DNA from: Lentibacillus halodurans
GTDB lineage: Bacteria; Bacillota; Bacilli; Bacillales; Amphibacillaceae
Direction of reading: 5' to 3'
Assembly (NCBI RefSeq): GCF_900112045.1
Contig: NZ_FOJW01000004.1
Span: 1 to 64,000, forward strand
Length of the DNA: 64,000 nt
The notes under the pieces were generated by a model. The model did no database searches. It had not been told where the DNA came from and worked only from the letters and a program-made list of their open reading frames with translations. Shown in pieces: positions 34,593-43,179 of this stretch. Position numbers and translations under genes: made by a program. Every line of letters begins with the position of its first letter. The stretch's first letter is position 1.

Positions 34593-35768
34593 TTGAGTAT
34601 AAATACGATGACTGCAGATATACAAGAAGAAATAATCAAAATCAGAAGATATTTGCACAAAAACCCAGAGCTTAGTATGGATGAGTACAATACGACGAAT
34701 TTAGTCATGGATACCCTGAAACATACGAATATAGAGTTAAGTAAGTTAAAGGATGATATAGGGGTCGTCGGAGTGTTGAGAGGTAAAGGTGGGGGTCCCA
34801 CCCTTGGACTCAGGGGTGACATGGATGCTCTGCCAATTAAAGAAGAAACAGGGCTGGATTTTGCTTCAAATATTGATGGCGTTATGCACGCATGCGGCCA
34901 TGATTTGCACACCACCATTTTACTAGGTACAGCCTTGGTTCTGGATCGTATGCGGGATCAGTTGAATGGAAACATTAAATTTATTTTCCAGCCAGGCGAA
35001 GAAGTCATGAAGGGAGCCAACTATGTTATTGGTCAAGGTGTATTGGATGCTGATCCAAAAGTGGACAAAATTGTCTGTCTGCATACATGGCCTTTGCTGG
35101 AATCTGGGAAAATAGGGGTTCGTAAAGGCCCGATCATGGCTGCAACTGATACATTTGATGTCCGGGTCAATGGGTCTGGCGGCCATGCTGCGCATCCTCA
35201 TAAAAGTATTGATCCAATACCTATAGCAGGTCAAATTATTAGTGGACTGCAATCGATTATCTCACGTCGTACTTCTCCTATGGATTCAGCAGCTGTAACA
35301 TTAGGACAAATTCATGGCGGTAAAGCTGATAACATCATCGCTAACGATGTGACTCTCTCTGGAACAGTTAGATCACTTGTTCCAGAGGTAAGAAATAATA
35401 TTAAACAAGCCATTACAGAGATTAGTGAAAATATAGCTAAAGCGCATCATACTCAAGCAGAAGTGACTTTTTATCCTGGAAGTCCTCCTGTTATTAATGA
35501 TGAAAGACTGGTAGACACAATGGCTAATGCAGTAAAAAAAGAACTTGGCGATGATAAGCTAGTTTATCTTCCTGAACCTTCACTTGGTGGAGAGGATTTC
35601 TCTTTTTACCTGGAACATGTTGAAGGTATGTTGTTTAGGATTGGCACCAAGAACAATCAGGAACAATCGATGCGTTCCCTGCATAATCCCGGAATTATTT
35701 TCGATGAAAAAGCTATACCTGCAGGGATCAAAGCAATGAGCTCATTTGCTGTGGAATTTTTAAAATAG
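34593..35768 (+). CDS. M20-family amidohydrolase (N-acyl amino acid / hippurate type)
   Basis: A 391-aa protein from a TTG start, well supported by AAGGAGG 7 nt upstream. The M20D metal ligands are visible: LRGDMDALPIKEE, MHACGHDLHTTILLG, QPGEEVMKGA and LGGEDFSFYLE. Such enzymes release an amino acid or an acid from an N-acyl or N-carbamoyl conjugate. It is the last gene of the TRAP operon, so the pathway probably runs import, ring or amide opening, then deacylation. That order is inferred. Confidence 0.92.
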   Translation: MSINTMTADIQEEIIKIRRYLHKNPELSMDEYNTTNLVMDTLKHTNIELSKLKDDIGVVGVLRGKGGGPTLGLRGDMDALPIKEETGLDFASNIDGVMHACGHDLHTTILLGTALVLDRMRDQLNGNIKFIFQPGEEVMKGANYVIGQGVLDADPKVDKIVCLHTWPLLESGKIGVRKGPIMAATDTFDVRVNGSGGHAAHPHKSIDPIPIAGQIISGLQSIISRRTSPMDSAAVTLGQIHGGKADNIIANDVTLSGTVRSLVPEVRNNIKQAITEISENIAKAHHTQAEVTFYPGSPPVINDERLVDTMANAVKKELGDDKLVYLPEPSLGGEDFSFYLEHVEGMLFRIGTKNNQEQSMRSLHNPGIIFDEKAIPAGIKAMSSFAVEFLK

Positions 35769-35800
35769 TCTTCCATGTTGTCCGCTAAACAATACTCGGT

Positions 35801-35911
35801 ACGGGTATCGATATGGAACAACTGGTTCAAATACTTGTGGAGTGGTATAAAAATATGCCGTCCGATATAAAAAGGTTGATTCCATTTAAAAAAGTAATAC
35901 TTGGCTCATAT
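35801..35911 (+). pseudogene. Isolated C-terminal scrap of an Mrr endonuclease
   Basis: The frame reads GIDMEQLVQILVEWYKNMPS, DIKRLIPFKKVIL. This lines up with the end of the Mrr pseudogene at 21.6 kb (VDLEELVDLVVKCYEQMPND, VRLLLPLQKMFVP). Only the last 35 or so codons remain, with no start or catalytic domain, between the amidohydrolase gene and a terminator. It is the trace of a second Mrr gene lost by deletion, or of a recombination with the defence island. Confidence 0.6.
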
Positions 35912-35923
35912 TATAAAACGAAA

Positions 35924-35951
35924 CCCAGCCCCAATTTCCCAAGGGGCTGGG
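35924..35951 (-). terminator. Terminator of the aldehyde dehydrogenase gene
   Basis: CCCAGCCCC and GGGGCTGGG pair perfectly over 9 bp with a 10-nt loop. On the minus strand the stem is followed by TTTCGTTTT. It lies 80 nt after the aldehyde dehydrogenase stop and can also stop rightward transcripts. Confidence 0.8.
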
Positions 35952-36031
35952 CCTTTATACATTCTATATCAAAATGGAAATATTTAATTCTCAGCCTGCG
36001 CATTCACAGGCCGGGGTTTCAGCTTCACATA

Positions 36032-37492
36032 TCAAAACGGAAATTCCCTTACCTTCTTCTGCACCGAAATCCACTTGCCTTCCGTAAATTCATCGATAAT
36101 GTGTGGACTTCCGAAACGGCCGACGCCGCTTTGACGCATACCGCCGAACAGGGCTGTCGGTTCATCATGGACCGGCTGATCATTAATGTGGGTCATGCCA
36201 AACTCCAATTCCAATGCATAGTCACGTGCGTTTTCCTCATTATTGGAAAAGATGGCTGAGCTTAAGCCAAATTCAGTATCATTCGCTTTTGCGATGACAT
36301 CGTCGTCTGAAGAGGCTTTAATCAGCATCGCGATTGGCGAGAACATTTCCGTTTGGGCCAACTCGCTGTCATTATCAACATGACCGATGACAGTTGGCCT
36401 TAAAATATTGCCGACTTGTTCGCCTTCCAGCAGGATATCATAGCCAGCTTCTTTAGCTTTCTGGATATTGGCGAGTGCTTTTTCCATTTGTTTTTCATCG
36501 ATCAACGGTCCGACAACAACGTCAGGATCACGCGGATCGCCATGTTTGACGTCTTTCGAGCGGGCAACGAATTTTTCCGCGAATTCATCATAAACATCTT
36601 CATGAATAATCATGCGGTTGATCATCATGCAAATCTGGCCCTGATGCAGATATTTTCCGAAGATGGCTGCATCAACGGCCTTATCTACATCAGCATCGCT
36701 CATGACACAGAATGGGCCATTGCCGCCGAGTTCCAAAGCGACATCTTTCAATTGTTCACCGGCCACCTTGCCAATTTGCTTGCCGACAGGTGTTGAACCG
36801 GTAAAGCTGACAAAGTTTGCCGCTTCATGGTTGAACATCGCATCGCCGGTAACGCTCGATTTTGTTAACAGTGATTGAAATACGCCTTTACAAATACCGG
36901 CTTCTTCAAATGCCTTGGCAATCACTGAACCGGAGCTAAGCCCGCATTTGAGATCCGGTTTATGAACAACGGCATTGCCAAGTGCAAGCGCCGGTGCAAT
37001 CGTACGCATTGATAAATACAGTGGAAAATTAAATGGCGCAATCGATGAAATCACACCTTTTGGCAGCCGGTAAAATTCATTTGTTTTATCCGGAATCATC
37101 GACGGTTTTTCATTAAATTTTCCAACCTGATCGATCATCGTTAACGACTCTTCCATAATACCGACCGTTAAATCAAATTCCAGATTGGCTTTGACGGCTG
37201 TACTGCCTGATTCGAGTGTCAGGATTTCCAGAATGTCGTCTCTATGATCGTTAAAATATTGAATGGCTTTTGTCAAAACATCTCTGCGAAGTTGTGCATC
37301 TTTGCTCCAGGCTTTTTGTACCTGTTTTGCCCCATCGAATGCTTCATGAAGCTGATCAAGGGAAGCAAGACTGACGGTTGCTAATATATCGTTATCATAT
37401 GGATTGACCATATCAACGGTTTTATCTTCGTTTCCTTCAACCCATGCACCGTTGATGAAACTTTTATTGAATGTCTGATATTGATTCATCAA
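36032..37492 (-). CDS. NAD(P)-dependent aldehyde dehydrogenase
   Basis: A 486-aa member of the aldehyde dehydrogenase superfamily, closest in feel to the benzaldehyde/salicylaldehyde group. It shows FVSFTGSTPVGKQIGKVAG for the cofactor site, the general base Glu in LELGGNGPF and the nucleophile Cys in HQGQICMMINRMI. It oxidises an aldehyde to the acid; the substrate is not evident. The start is ATG 37492 or the adjacent ATG 37489. It is monocistronic, convergent with the TRAP operon, and ends at a strong terminator. Confidence 0.92.
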   Translation of the reverse strand: MMNQYQTFNKSFINGAWVEGNEDKTVDMVNPYDNDILATVSLASLDQLHEAFDGAKQVQKAWSKDAQLRRDVLTKAIQYFNDHRDDILEILTLESGSTAVKANLEFDLTVGIMEESLTMIDQVGKFNEKPSMIPDKTNEFYRLPKGVISSIAPFNFPLYLSMRTIAPALALGNAVVHKPDLKCGLSSGSVIAKAFEEAGICKGVFQSLLTKSSVTGDAMFNHEAANFVSFTGSTPVGKQIGKVAGEQLKDVALELGGNGPFCVMSDADVDKAVDAAIFGKYLHQGQICMMINRMIIHEDVYDEFAEKFVARSKDVKHGDPRDPDVVVGPLIDEKQMEKALANIQKAKEAGYDILLEGEQVGNILRPTVIGHVDNDSELAQTEMFSPIAMLIKASSDDDVIAKANDTEFGLSSAIFSNNEENARDYALELEFGMTHINDQPVHDEPTALFGGMRQSGVGRFGSPHIIDEFTEGKWISVQKKVREFPF

Positions 37493-37740
37493 TATAGCCT
37501 CCTAGTTATTAGCGTTACAATCTAGTTGTCACGGATGGCAACTGAATCTAGTAAATCTACAATTTAATTGTAGAACTGGTAAACTATGATGTCCATTTTT
37601 CTGTTTATCCAGAGATAACATCTATTAATAAATGTCTGGACGCCGCCTGAAATTCCTCTGTGTGATGATCCCACACTTTTTTAACTGTACTATAACCGCT
37701 ATCGGCGAATGCCTTTTTCTCCCCTTATCGTCTGTCAAGA

Positions 37741-37836
37741 TCGCTGATAAATGTGTGGCATTCGCTGATAAAAATGCGAGAATCGCTGATAGTTATTGGA
37801 AACCTCTGATAAATTGGTGAAAACCGCCGATAAACG
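37741..37836 (+). repeat. Phased CGCTGATAA repeats
   Basis: Five units of the form CGCTGATAA plus about 12 variable bases begin their CTGATAA or CCGATAA core at 37744, 37765, 37786, 37806 and 37827, a spacing of 20-21 bp. More degenerate units extend to the left (from about 37695). No coding frame crosses them. They lie between aldehyde dehydrogenase and the TetR gene. A related cluster is at 59212. Confidence 0.7.
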
Positions 37837-37894
37837 TTCAAATACGAAGAGGGGCTCTCAACTTGTCACAACACTGCTAATTATGAGGGATTTC

Positions 37895-38482
37895 TCATTC
37901 CCTGATCCGAAAATTATTAATCAGCTGGGCGATTTGTTTTGGTGATTTGTCCATGTTGTTGGCCAGCCAATGTTTGATGACGTAAATACCCCCACTGATG
38001 ACAAAGGTGCTGGCGTATTCAGAAATATCCGGATCCACGTCATTATGTTCCATCCAGTTTTTGATCAGGAATGTCCGGGCGACGTCCATTACGCGTCGTT
38101 CAAAGGAATGATCATTATTTTCATTGAGGAGTGTCTGGCAGATATCATATTTGGAGACGACATATTCCAGGAGCTTTTCGGTCATCTGCAGGGCTTCCTC
38201 TTCCTGCTCAAAATTATATTGATTTAAATAAGTGTTTAAATCCGCGATGATTTCTTCTTCAATTTGATCGAGCAAATCAAATTGATCGCTGTAGTGCGTG
38301 TAGAAGGTAGAACGGTTGATATCAGCCTGTTCACAAATTTCTTTGACTGTGATGGCAGAAATCTGTTTGGTTTTCAATAAAGTGATTAAACTATCTTTTA
38401 AGACCATGCGGGTATATTTTTTACGGCGGTCGAGTTTTTCGTTCATCAAATCGTCACTCTTTCTTTTCATGTTTGGCAACAC
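37895..38482 (-). CDS. TetR-family regulator of the MMPL exporter
   Basis: 195 aa from the first ATG; ATG 38446, with AAAGAG upstream, is an equally possible start. The N-terminal TetR helix-turn-helix is clear (ISAITVKEICEQADINRSTF YTHYSDQFDLLDQIEEEI). A helical ligand domain follows (TFVISGGIYVIKHWLANNMD). It is divergent from the MMPL/YhgE-like pair, with an inverted repeat over that promoter, so it probably represses it and responds to a lipid-like or toxic ligand. Confidence 0.9.
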   Translation of the reverse strand: MLPNMKRKSDDLMNEKLDRRKKYTRMVLKDSLITLLKTKQISAITVKEICEQADINRSTFYTHYSDQFDLLDQIEEEIIADLNTYLNQYNFEQEEEALQMTEKLLEYVVSKYDICQTLLNENNDHSFERRVMDVARTFLIKNWMEHNDVDPDISEYASTFVISGGIYVIKHWLANNMDKSPKQIAQLINNFRIRE

Positions 38483-38529
38483 ATTTTCTTGATATGTTGA
38501 CTTTTAGACGCACATTACAAAACTGTTTG

Positions 38530-38570
38530 TTGTAAATCCAACACGATGTCGTATATAATGTTATCGTGTT
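38530..38570 (+). promoter_or_regulatory. Promoter and operator of the MMPL operon
   Basis: TTGTAA (38530-38535), an 18-nt spacer and TATAAT (38554-38559) form a promoter. The -10 box is bracketed by the inverted repeat AACACGAT (38540-38547) and ATCGTGTT (38563-38570). A TetR dimer bound there would block RNA polymerase. The TetR gene starts 48 nt to the left. Confidence 0.65.
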
Positions 38571-38608
38571 TGAACAGATGATGCAAGAGAGGATGAACAC
38601 CGATTGAT

Positions 38609-40657
38609 ATGACAGCACGCATTTTAAAACATAAAAAATCGATTGTCACCACTTTTATGATACTGGCAATTGCCAGCGCTGTGGTACAGTTTGGCGTCCC
38701 TGTCAATCATGATATGGTTGACTATTTGCCAGATGACGCGCCATCCATTGAAGCGACGGATATCATGGATGAAGAATTTGACGGGGATGTGGCCAACACA
38801 CGGGTCATGATGAAGGATATCAGTACCCAGGAGGCATTGACATTCAAGGAAGATCTTGAAGCGGTTGATGGTGTCTCTGAAGTGACCTGGCTCGATGACG
38901 TGATCGATATCAGGACACCAATTGAAATGGCGGACACGGATACAGTGGAATCATACTATGAGAATGGCAATGCGCTGTTTTCCTTCCATATTGAAGAAGG
39001 AAAAGAGGTGGAGGCGACAGATGCCATCTATGAGTTGATCGGTGATGAGAACGCGATGTCAGGGGATGCCCTGGATACGGCAATTTCGCAGGAAATGACT
39101 GGCCAGGAGTCGATGAATGCCGCGTTAATACTTGTTCCGATTATTATTTTGATTTTGCTGCTTTCAACGCGGTCGTGGATCGAGCCAGTGTTTTTCCTGA
39201 CAGCGATCGGGGTCTCTGTACTGATCAACTTAGGAACGAATATTTTTATTGGTGAAATTTCTTTTATAACGCAGGCAGTTGCACCGATTCTCCAGCTGGC
39301 TGTGTCGCTCGATTATGCCATATTCCTGCTTCATAGTTTTGACGATTATCGGAAGGAGACAGCTGATCCGAAAGAAGCCATGCAGTTGGCGATGAAGCGA
39401 TCCTTCCCGGCGATTGCAGCTAGTGCATCCACGACCTTCTTCGGATTTACGGCCTTGACGTTTATGGAGTTCGGGCTTGGTGCTGATTTAGGACTGAATC
39501 TGGTAAAAGGGATTTTGCTCAGTTTTGTCAGTGTGATGATTTTTCTCCCGGCGCTCACGTTGATGTTTTATAAATGGATTGACAAAACGCAGCATAAACA
39601 ATTTTTGCCGAGTGTTTATAAAGTCGGGAAATATGTCATGAAATTACGCATCCCTGCTTTGCTGATTGTGATGATCCTGATTGTTCCGTCGTTCTTGGCG
39701 CAGAGTCAGACGAACTTCCTTTATGGAACTGGGGGACACCCGGAGGATACACGGGCTGGCAGTGATGAGGCTGAAATTGAAGATACATTTGGCAAGTTTA
39801 CCCCGATGGTGCTGCTGGTTCCAAATGGCGACATCGCACGGGAAGAAGAACTCGTACAGGAACTGGATGGTCTCAATGATGTGAAAAGTGTCGTCTCTTA
39901 CGTCAATACAGTCGGTGCAGGCATACCGCCGGAGTATCTCGACGATTCAGAGACAGAACAGTTCTTTTCGGAGAACTATAGCAGGATTACGTTAAATACG
40001 ACAACTGATACGGAGGGTGATGAGGCATTTGCTCTTGTAGACAAAGTCAGAGCGATAGCCGATGATTATTACGGTGATGACTATCTTGCCCTTGGGGAAA
40101 GTGTCACCTTATATGATATGAAGGACATTGTAGAACAGGATAATACGGTAGTTAATCTATTAACCGTGGCGGCGATTGCGATTGTCCTGCTTATTACATT
40201 CCGTTCCATTTCCATCCCGGTTGTCTTGCTGCTGACGATTCAGTCTGCGGTGTGGATCAACTTGGCGGTACCATACTTTACTGATTCTCCCCTTGTTTAT
40301 GTGGGGTATCTGATCATCAGTACCGTCCAGCTTGCCGCAACGGTTGATTACGCAATTTTACTGACAGAAAACTATACGGAAAACCGAAAAGAGATGAAGG
40401 CCATGGATGCGATTAAGAAGACGATTAATGAGAAGGTTTTCTCGATTGGTGTGTCCGCATCGATCCTGTCCAGTGTCGGCTTTATTTTATGGGCGACTTC
40501 GACAGATCCAATCGTATCGTCCATTGGGCTTCTGCTCGGACGTGGTGCGCTGCTGGCGTTTCTGTTGGTCGTACTCTTTCTGCCGGCGCTGCTCCTTGTA
40601 TTTGACCGGTTCATTGAAAAAACAACATGGAAACCAAACTTTTATAAAGGGAAGTGA
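38609..40657 (+). CDS. MMPL/RND-family exporter
   Basis: A 682-aa membrane protein made of two repeats of one helix, an extracellular loop and five helices. MMPL signatures include ATDIMDEEFDGDVANTRVMM in loop 1, the repeated LQLAVSLDYAIFLLHSFDDY and VQLAATVDYAILLTENYTEN helices with their proton-relay Asp, and the SASTTFFGFTALTFMEFG segment. MMPL proteins export lipids, siderophores or drugs using the proton motive force. It is 4 nt upstream of a YhgE-like secreted partner; the two form a common Gram-positive pair. Confidence 0.93.
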   Translation: MTARILKHKKSIVTTFMILAIASAVVQFGVPVNHDMVDYLPDDAPSIEATDIMDEEFDGDVANTRVMMKDISTQEALTFKEDLEAVDGVSEVTWLDDVIDIRTPIEMADTDTVESYYENGNALFSFHIEEGKEVEATDAIYELIGDENAMSGDALDTAISQEMTGQESMNAALILVPIIILILLLSTRSWIEPVFFLTAIGVSVLINLGTNIFIGEISFITQAVAPILQLAVSLDYAIFLLHSFDDYRKETADPKEAMQLAMKRSFPAIAASASTTFFGFTALTFMEFGLGADLGLNLVKGILLSFVSVMIFLPALTLMFYKWIDKTQHKQFLPSVYKVGKYVMKLRIPALLIVMILIVPSFLAQSQTNFLYGTGGHPEDTRAGSDEAEIEDTFGKFTPMVLLVPNGDIAREEELVQELDGLNDVKSVVSYVNTVGAGIPPEYLDDSETEQFFSENYSRITLNTTTDTEGDEAFALVDKVRAIADDYYGDDYLALGESVTLYDMKDIVEQDNTVVNLLTVAAIAIVLLITFRSISIPVVLLLTIQSAVWINLAVPYFTDSPLVYVGYLIISTVQLAATVDYAILLTENYTENRKEMKAMDAIKKTINEKVFSIGVSASILSSVGFILWATSTDPIVSSIGLLLGRGALLAFLLVVLFLPALLLVFDRFIEKTTWKPNFYKGK

Positions 40658-40661
40658 TGCT

Positions 40662-42479
40662 ATGCGGCCGAAAAAAACAATGTTTATCATGATGAGTGCC
40701 GTACTGCTGTTGGGCTCATCCCCCTTGACCGCTTTAGCTCAAGATAATGGTGATGACGAAACAGAATCAGGCGAGTACGCTGCAAAGGATGAAGCTGTTT
40801 ACGGCAATCTGGATGCGAGTGGTGGATTACAGGATATGTATGTGGTGAACACCTTCCACATCACGGAGCCTGGTGAAATTGTGGATTACGGCGATTACAC
40901 CAATGTGCGCAACTTAAGTAATTTAAATGATATCGAACAGACCGATGAGAATAAAGTCCGTTTTCAGGCAGAAGAAGACGAATTTTATTATCAAGGAGAT
41001 ATGGCGAATCAGTCGCTTCCATGGGATATTAATATTAATTACACACTGGATGGTAACGAAGCCTCACCGGATGAATTGGCTGGAAAAAGTGGTGCGCTGG
41101 AAATTCAGATTGACACATCCGCCAATGACGATGCTGATTCGGTGTTTTTCGAAAACTATATGCTGCAAATCTCACTGACGCTTGATCCGGAGACATTTGA
41201 TGATATTCAGGCACCGGATGGAACGAAGGCAAGTTCTGGCAAAGATACACAAGTGACGTTTACGGTTATGCCGGAAAAAGAGGAAACATTCATTGTGTCT
41301 GCCAACGTAACGGACTTAGAGATGGATCCGATAGACATATCGGCAACACCAGCTTCCATGTCAATCGAGGACCCGAATCTAGGGGGCATGAAGGGCGACA
41401 TGCAGTCGTTGTCTGATGCCATCCGTGATATTAATCAAGGTGTCGGCGACTTGAGCAGCGGCATTTCTGACCTTAATCAAGGTGCAGGAGAGCTGGGTAA
41501 TGGTTCCAGCGAGTACCTTAGTGGCATTAATGAGCTTGATCAATCGTCCGGTGAACTTGTGAATGGGTCTGCTGATATTCGCGATGCCTTGCAAAATATG
41601 AACGAATCAATGCAGGGAAGCTCCGGTGGCCCTGACCTTAGCGAGCTGGAAGCCCTGCCTGATGGACTTCGTGAAATGGCAGGCGGCTTGCGGGAGTCTT
41701 CTGATGGATTAGATACGTTGAAAGAAAATTACAGTGGCGCCTATAGTCAATTGGATAAGGTCATGAGTGATATTCCAGAACATGATATAAGTGACGAGCA
41801 AATTGAAGCGTTACATGAAAGTGGTGCAAATACGGAAGTTGTGGATCAATTAGTGGAGACTTACAAGACTGCTCGTACTGCCAAAGGAACGTATCAGGAA
41901 GTTCAGGAGGCATTTGGTTCCGTGACTGGCACATTGGATCAAGTTTCCAGCGGATTAAAAGAAATGGCTAAGAACGCTGAAACAATAGCTTCTGACGTTG
42001 AAAATGGTCTGGCAGGGATGGATCAAATGGACGCTTTGAAAGAGCTGCAGGAAGGACTATCCTCCCTGGCATCCGAGTATAAAACGTTCCATAGCGGACT
42101 GACAGACTATACAGATGGTGTTAGTGAATTGGCTGGTTCCTACCAGGACATCGACACCGGTATTCAGGATTTGGCTGATGGTACGTCATCCCTTGACAGT
42201 GGTGCTAGTGAGCTGAAAGACGGGACAGAGGAGTTGCAGGAAGAGACCAGTGATCTACCTGATCAAATGCAGTCCGAAGTCGATGACATGATGGATGAGT
42301 ATGATGCCTCTGATTTTGAACCGAAATCGTTTGTATCGGATCAGAATGAGAATGTCGATGTCGTGCAATTTGTCCTGCAGACCGATCCGATTGAAGTGGA
42401 AGAACCCGAAACAACCGAAGAACCAGACGAAGAGGAAGAAAAAGGTTTCTGGGACCGGTTGGTGGATTTATTCCGGTAA
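40662..42479 (+). CDS. Secreted YhgE/Pip-like heptad-repeat partner of MMPL
   Basis: ATG 40662 is taken as the start, because the family begins here with a signal peptide (KKTMFIMMSAVLLLGSSPLT followed by ALAQ); upstream sequence in frame overlaps the MMPL gene. It is 605 aa. After a beta-rich domain (residues about 60-240) come heptad-type repeats (INQGVGDLSSGISDLNQGAG ELGNGSSEY; LADGTSSLDSGASELKDGTE) that form a long coiled coil as in YhgE/Pip proteins. The acidic tail ends WDRLVDLFR. It probably forms an extracytoplasmic extension of the exporter. Confidence 0.85.
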   Translation: MRPKKTMFIMMSAVLLLGSSPLTALAQDNGDDETESGEYAAKDEAVYGNLDASGGLQDMYVVNTFHITEPGEIVDYGDYTNVRNLSNLNDIEQTDENKVRFQAEEDEFYYQGDMANQSLPWDININYTLDGNEASPDELAGKSGALEIQIDTSANDDADSVFFENYMLQISLTLDPETFDDIQAPDGTKASSGKDTQVTFTVMPEKEETFIVSANVTDLEMDPIDISATPASMSIEDPNLGGMKGDMQSLSDAIRDINQGVGDLSSGISDLNQGAGELGNGSSEYLSGINELDQSSGELVNGSADIRDALQNMNESMQGSSGGPDLSELEALPDGLREMAGGLRESSDGLDTLKENYSGAYSQLDKVMSDIPEHDISDEQIEALHESGANTEVVDQLVETYKTARTAKGTYQEVQEAFGSVTGTLDQVSSGLKEMAKNAETIASDVENGLAGMDQMDALKELQEGLSSLASEYKTFHSGLTDYTDGVSELAGSYQDIDTGIQDLADGTSSLDSGASELKDGTEELQEETSDLPDQMQSEVDDMMDEYDASDFEPKSFVSDQNENVDVVQFVLQTDPIEVEEPETTEEPDEEEEKGFWDRLVDLFR

Positions 42480-42507
42480 AAAGATACATCGTTTTCAAAG
42501 CCGAAAG

Positions 42508-42538
42508 CCAGTCTGCATGTGTTGCAGGCTGGTTTTTT
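42508..42538 (+). terminator. Terminator of the MMPL operon
   Basis: CCAGTCTGCA and TGCAGGCTGG form a 10-bp stem with one G-T pair, followed directly by TTTTTT. It begins 28 nt after the YhgE-like stop. Confidence 0.9.
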
Positions 42539-42757
42539 CAAAAATACAGGGCGTATTGGAAGCAACGTGAGAAGTGGCCGGATTATTCGTTAAAGGCAAC
42601 AGATTTAAGATAGAACTGGTTGAAATATGACAACAACCGGTTTATTGAAAGCAATCATTTTAAGAGATAAGTGTATATGCCGGGAATCCGTGTCATAAAT
42701 GATTGATAAGCCTTTGTTTGTAGTGTACAAATTCCAAATACGTGGTATACTCTATAT

Positions 42758-42898
42758 AGAGAAACATACAATAGGAAAAATCACTCCATGCTGTACATGG
42801 AACGGTTACAATAAGACCGAACCCCATCAAGAGGGGCTAGGTACAAGAAGTGATAATCTCTCAAGCGCCTGCTAAAGCATATGAGGGGTTATTTTTTG
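42758..42898 (+). ncRNA. Probable antisense antitoxin RNA of a type I system
   Basis: A rightward RNA is predicted from an extended -10 promoter (TGGTATACT, with TATACT at 42746-42751). It would end at the hairpin formed by AACCCCAT (42820-42827) and ATGAGGGGTT (42881-42890), followed by ATTTTTT. Its last part is complementary to the end of the toxin coding sequence and the toxin mRNA 3' region. This matches the convergent, 3'-overlapping arrangement of TxpA/RatA-type systems. Transcript ends are predicted, not observed. Confidence 0.6.
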
Positions 42899-42969
42899 TT
42901 CTCGGACATGATGAAAGCAACCAGCATGCCGAAAGAAATCATCAGCGTAAGCACTATTCCCACATCCAT
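42889..42969 (-). CDS. Type I toxin, small hydrophobic holin-like peptide
   Basis: A 26-aa peptide on the minus strand, MDVGIVLTLMISFGMLVAFI followed by MSENKK. It is a single hydrophobic helix with the LMISFGM core of the putative holin-like toxins (TxpA/BsrG class) of Bacillus and Lactobacillus, and a polar Lys tail. A strong ribosome site (GGGAGGGATG) lies upstream. Such peptides insert in the membrane and stop growth when not silenced by the antisense RNA. An 11-nt sequence before the gene (43021-43031) is complementary to one at its end (42881-42891), which can fold the mRNA shut. Confidence 0.8.
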   Translation of the reverse strand: MDVGIVLTLMISFGMLVAFIMSENKK

Positions 42970-43179
42970 TGGTAACACATCCCTCCCTGAGAAGCATCCC
43001 GGAAGGTAAAACGGTGCACCTAACCCCTCATGCGAAACCAGTCCATTGTATCTATGATTATGGCACATCTGATTGCTTGTAACTTTTCAAAAATATAAAA
43101 TAATCTTATTAAATGGTGTCTGACTAAGACGATATTATGTTATGATAAAGAAATATTACATAACAAGAAGGTGTTCGGG

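Noticed and set aside
35813-36259. 148-codon plus-strand frame starting at the Mrr scrap
   Set aside because: Only the first 33 codons match Mrr. The remainder runs through a terminator and antisense to the aldehyde dehydrogenase gene.
37741-37836. CRISPR-like regular spacing of a repeat
   Set aside because: The conserved core is only about 9 nt, the period is 20-21 nt and no cas genes are near. Repeats are far too short for CRISPR.
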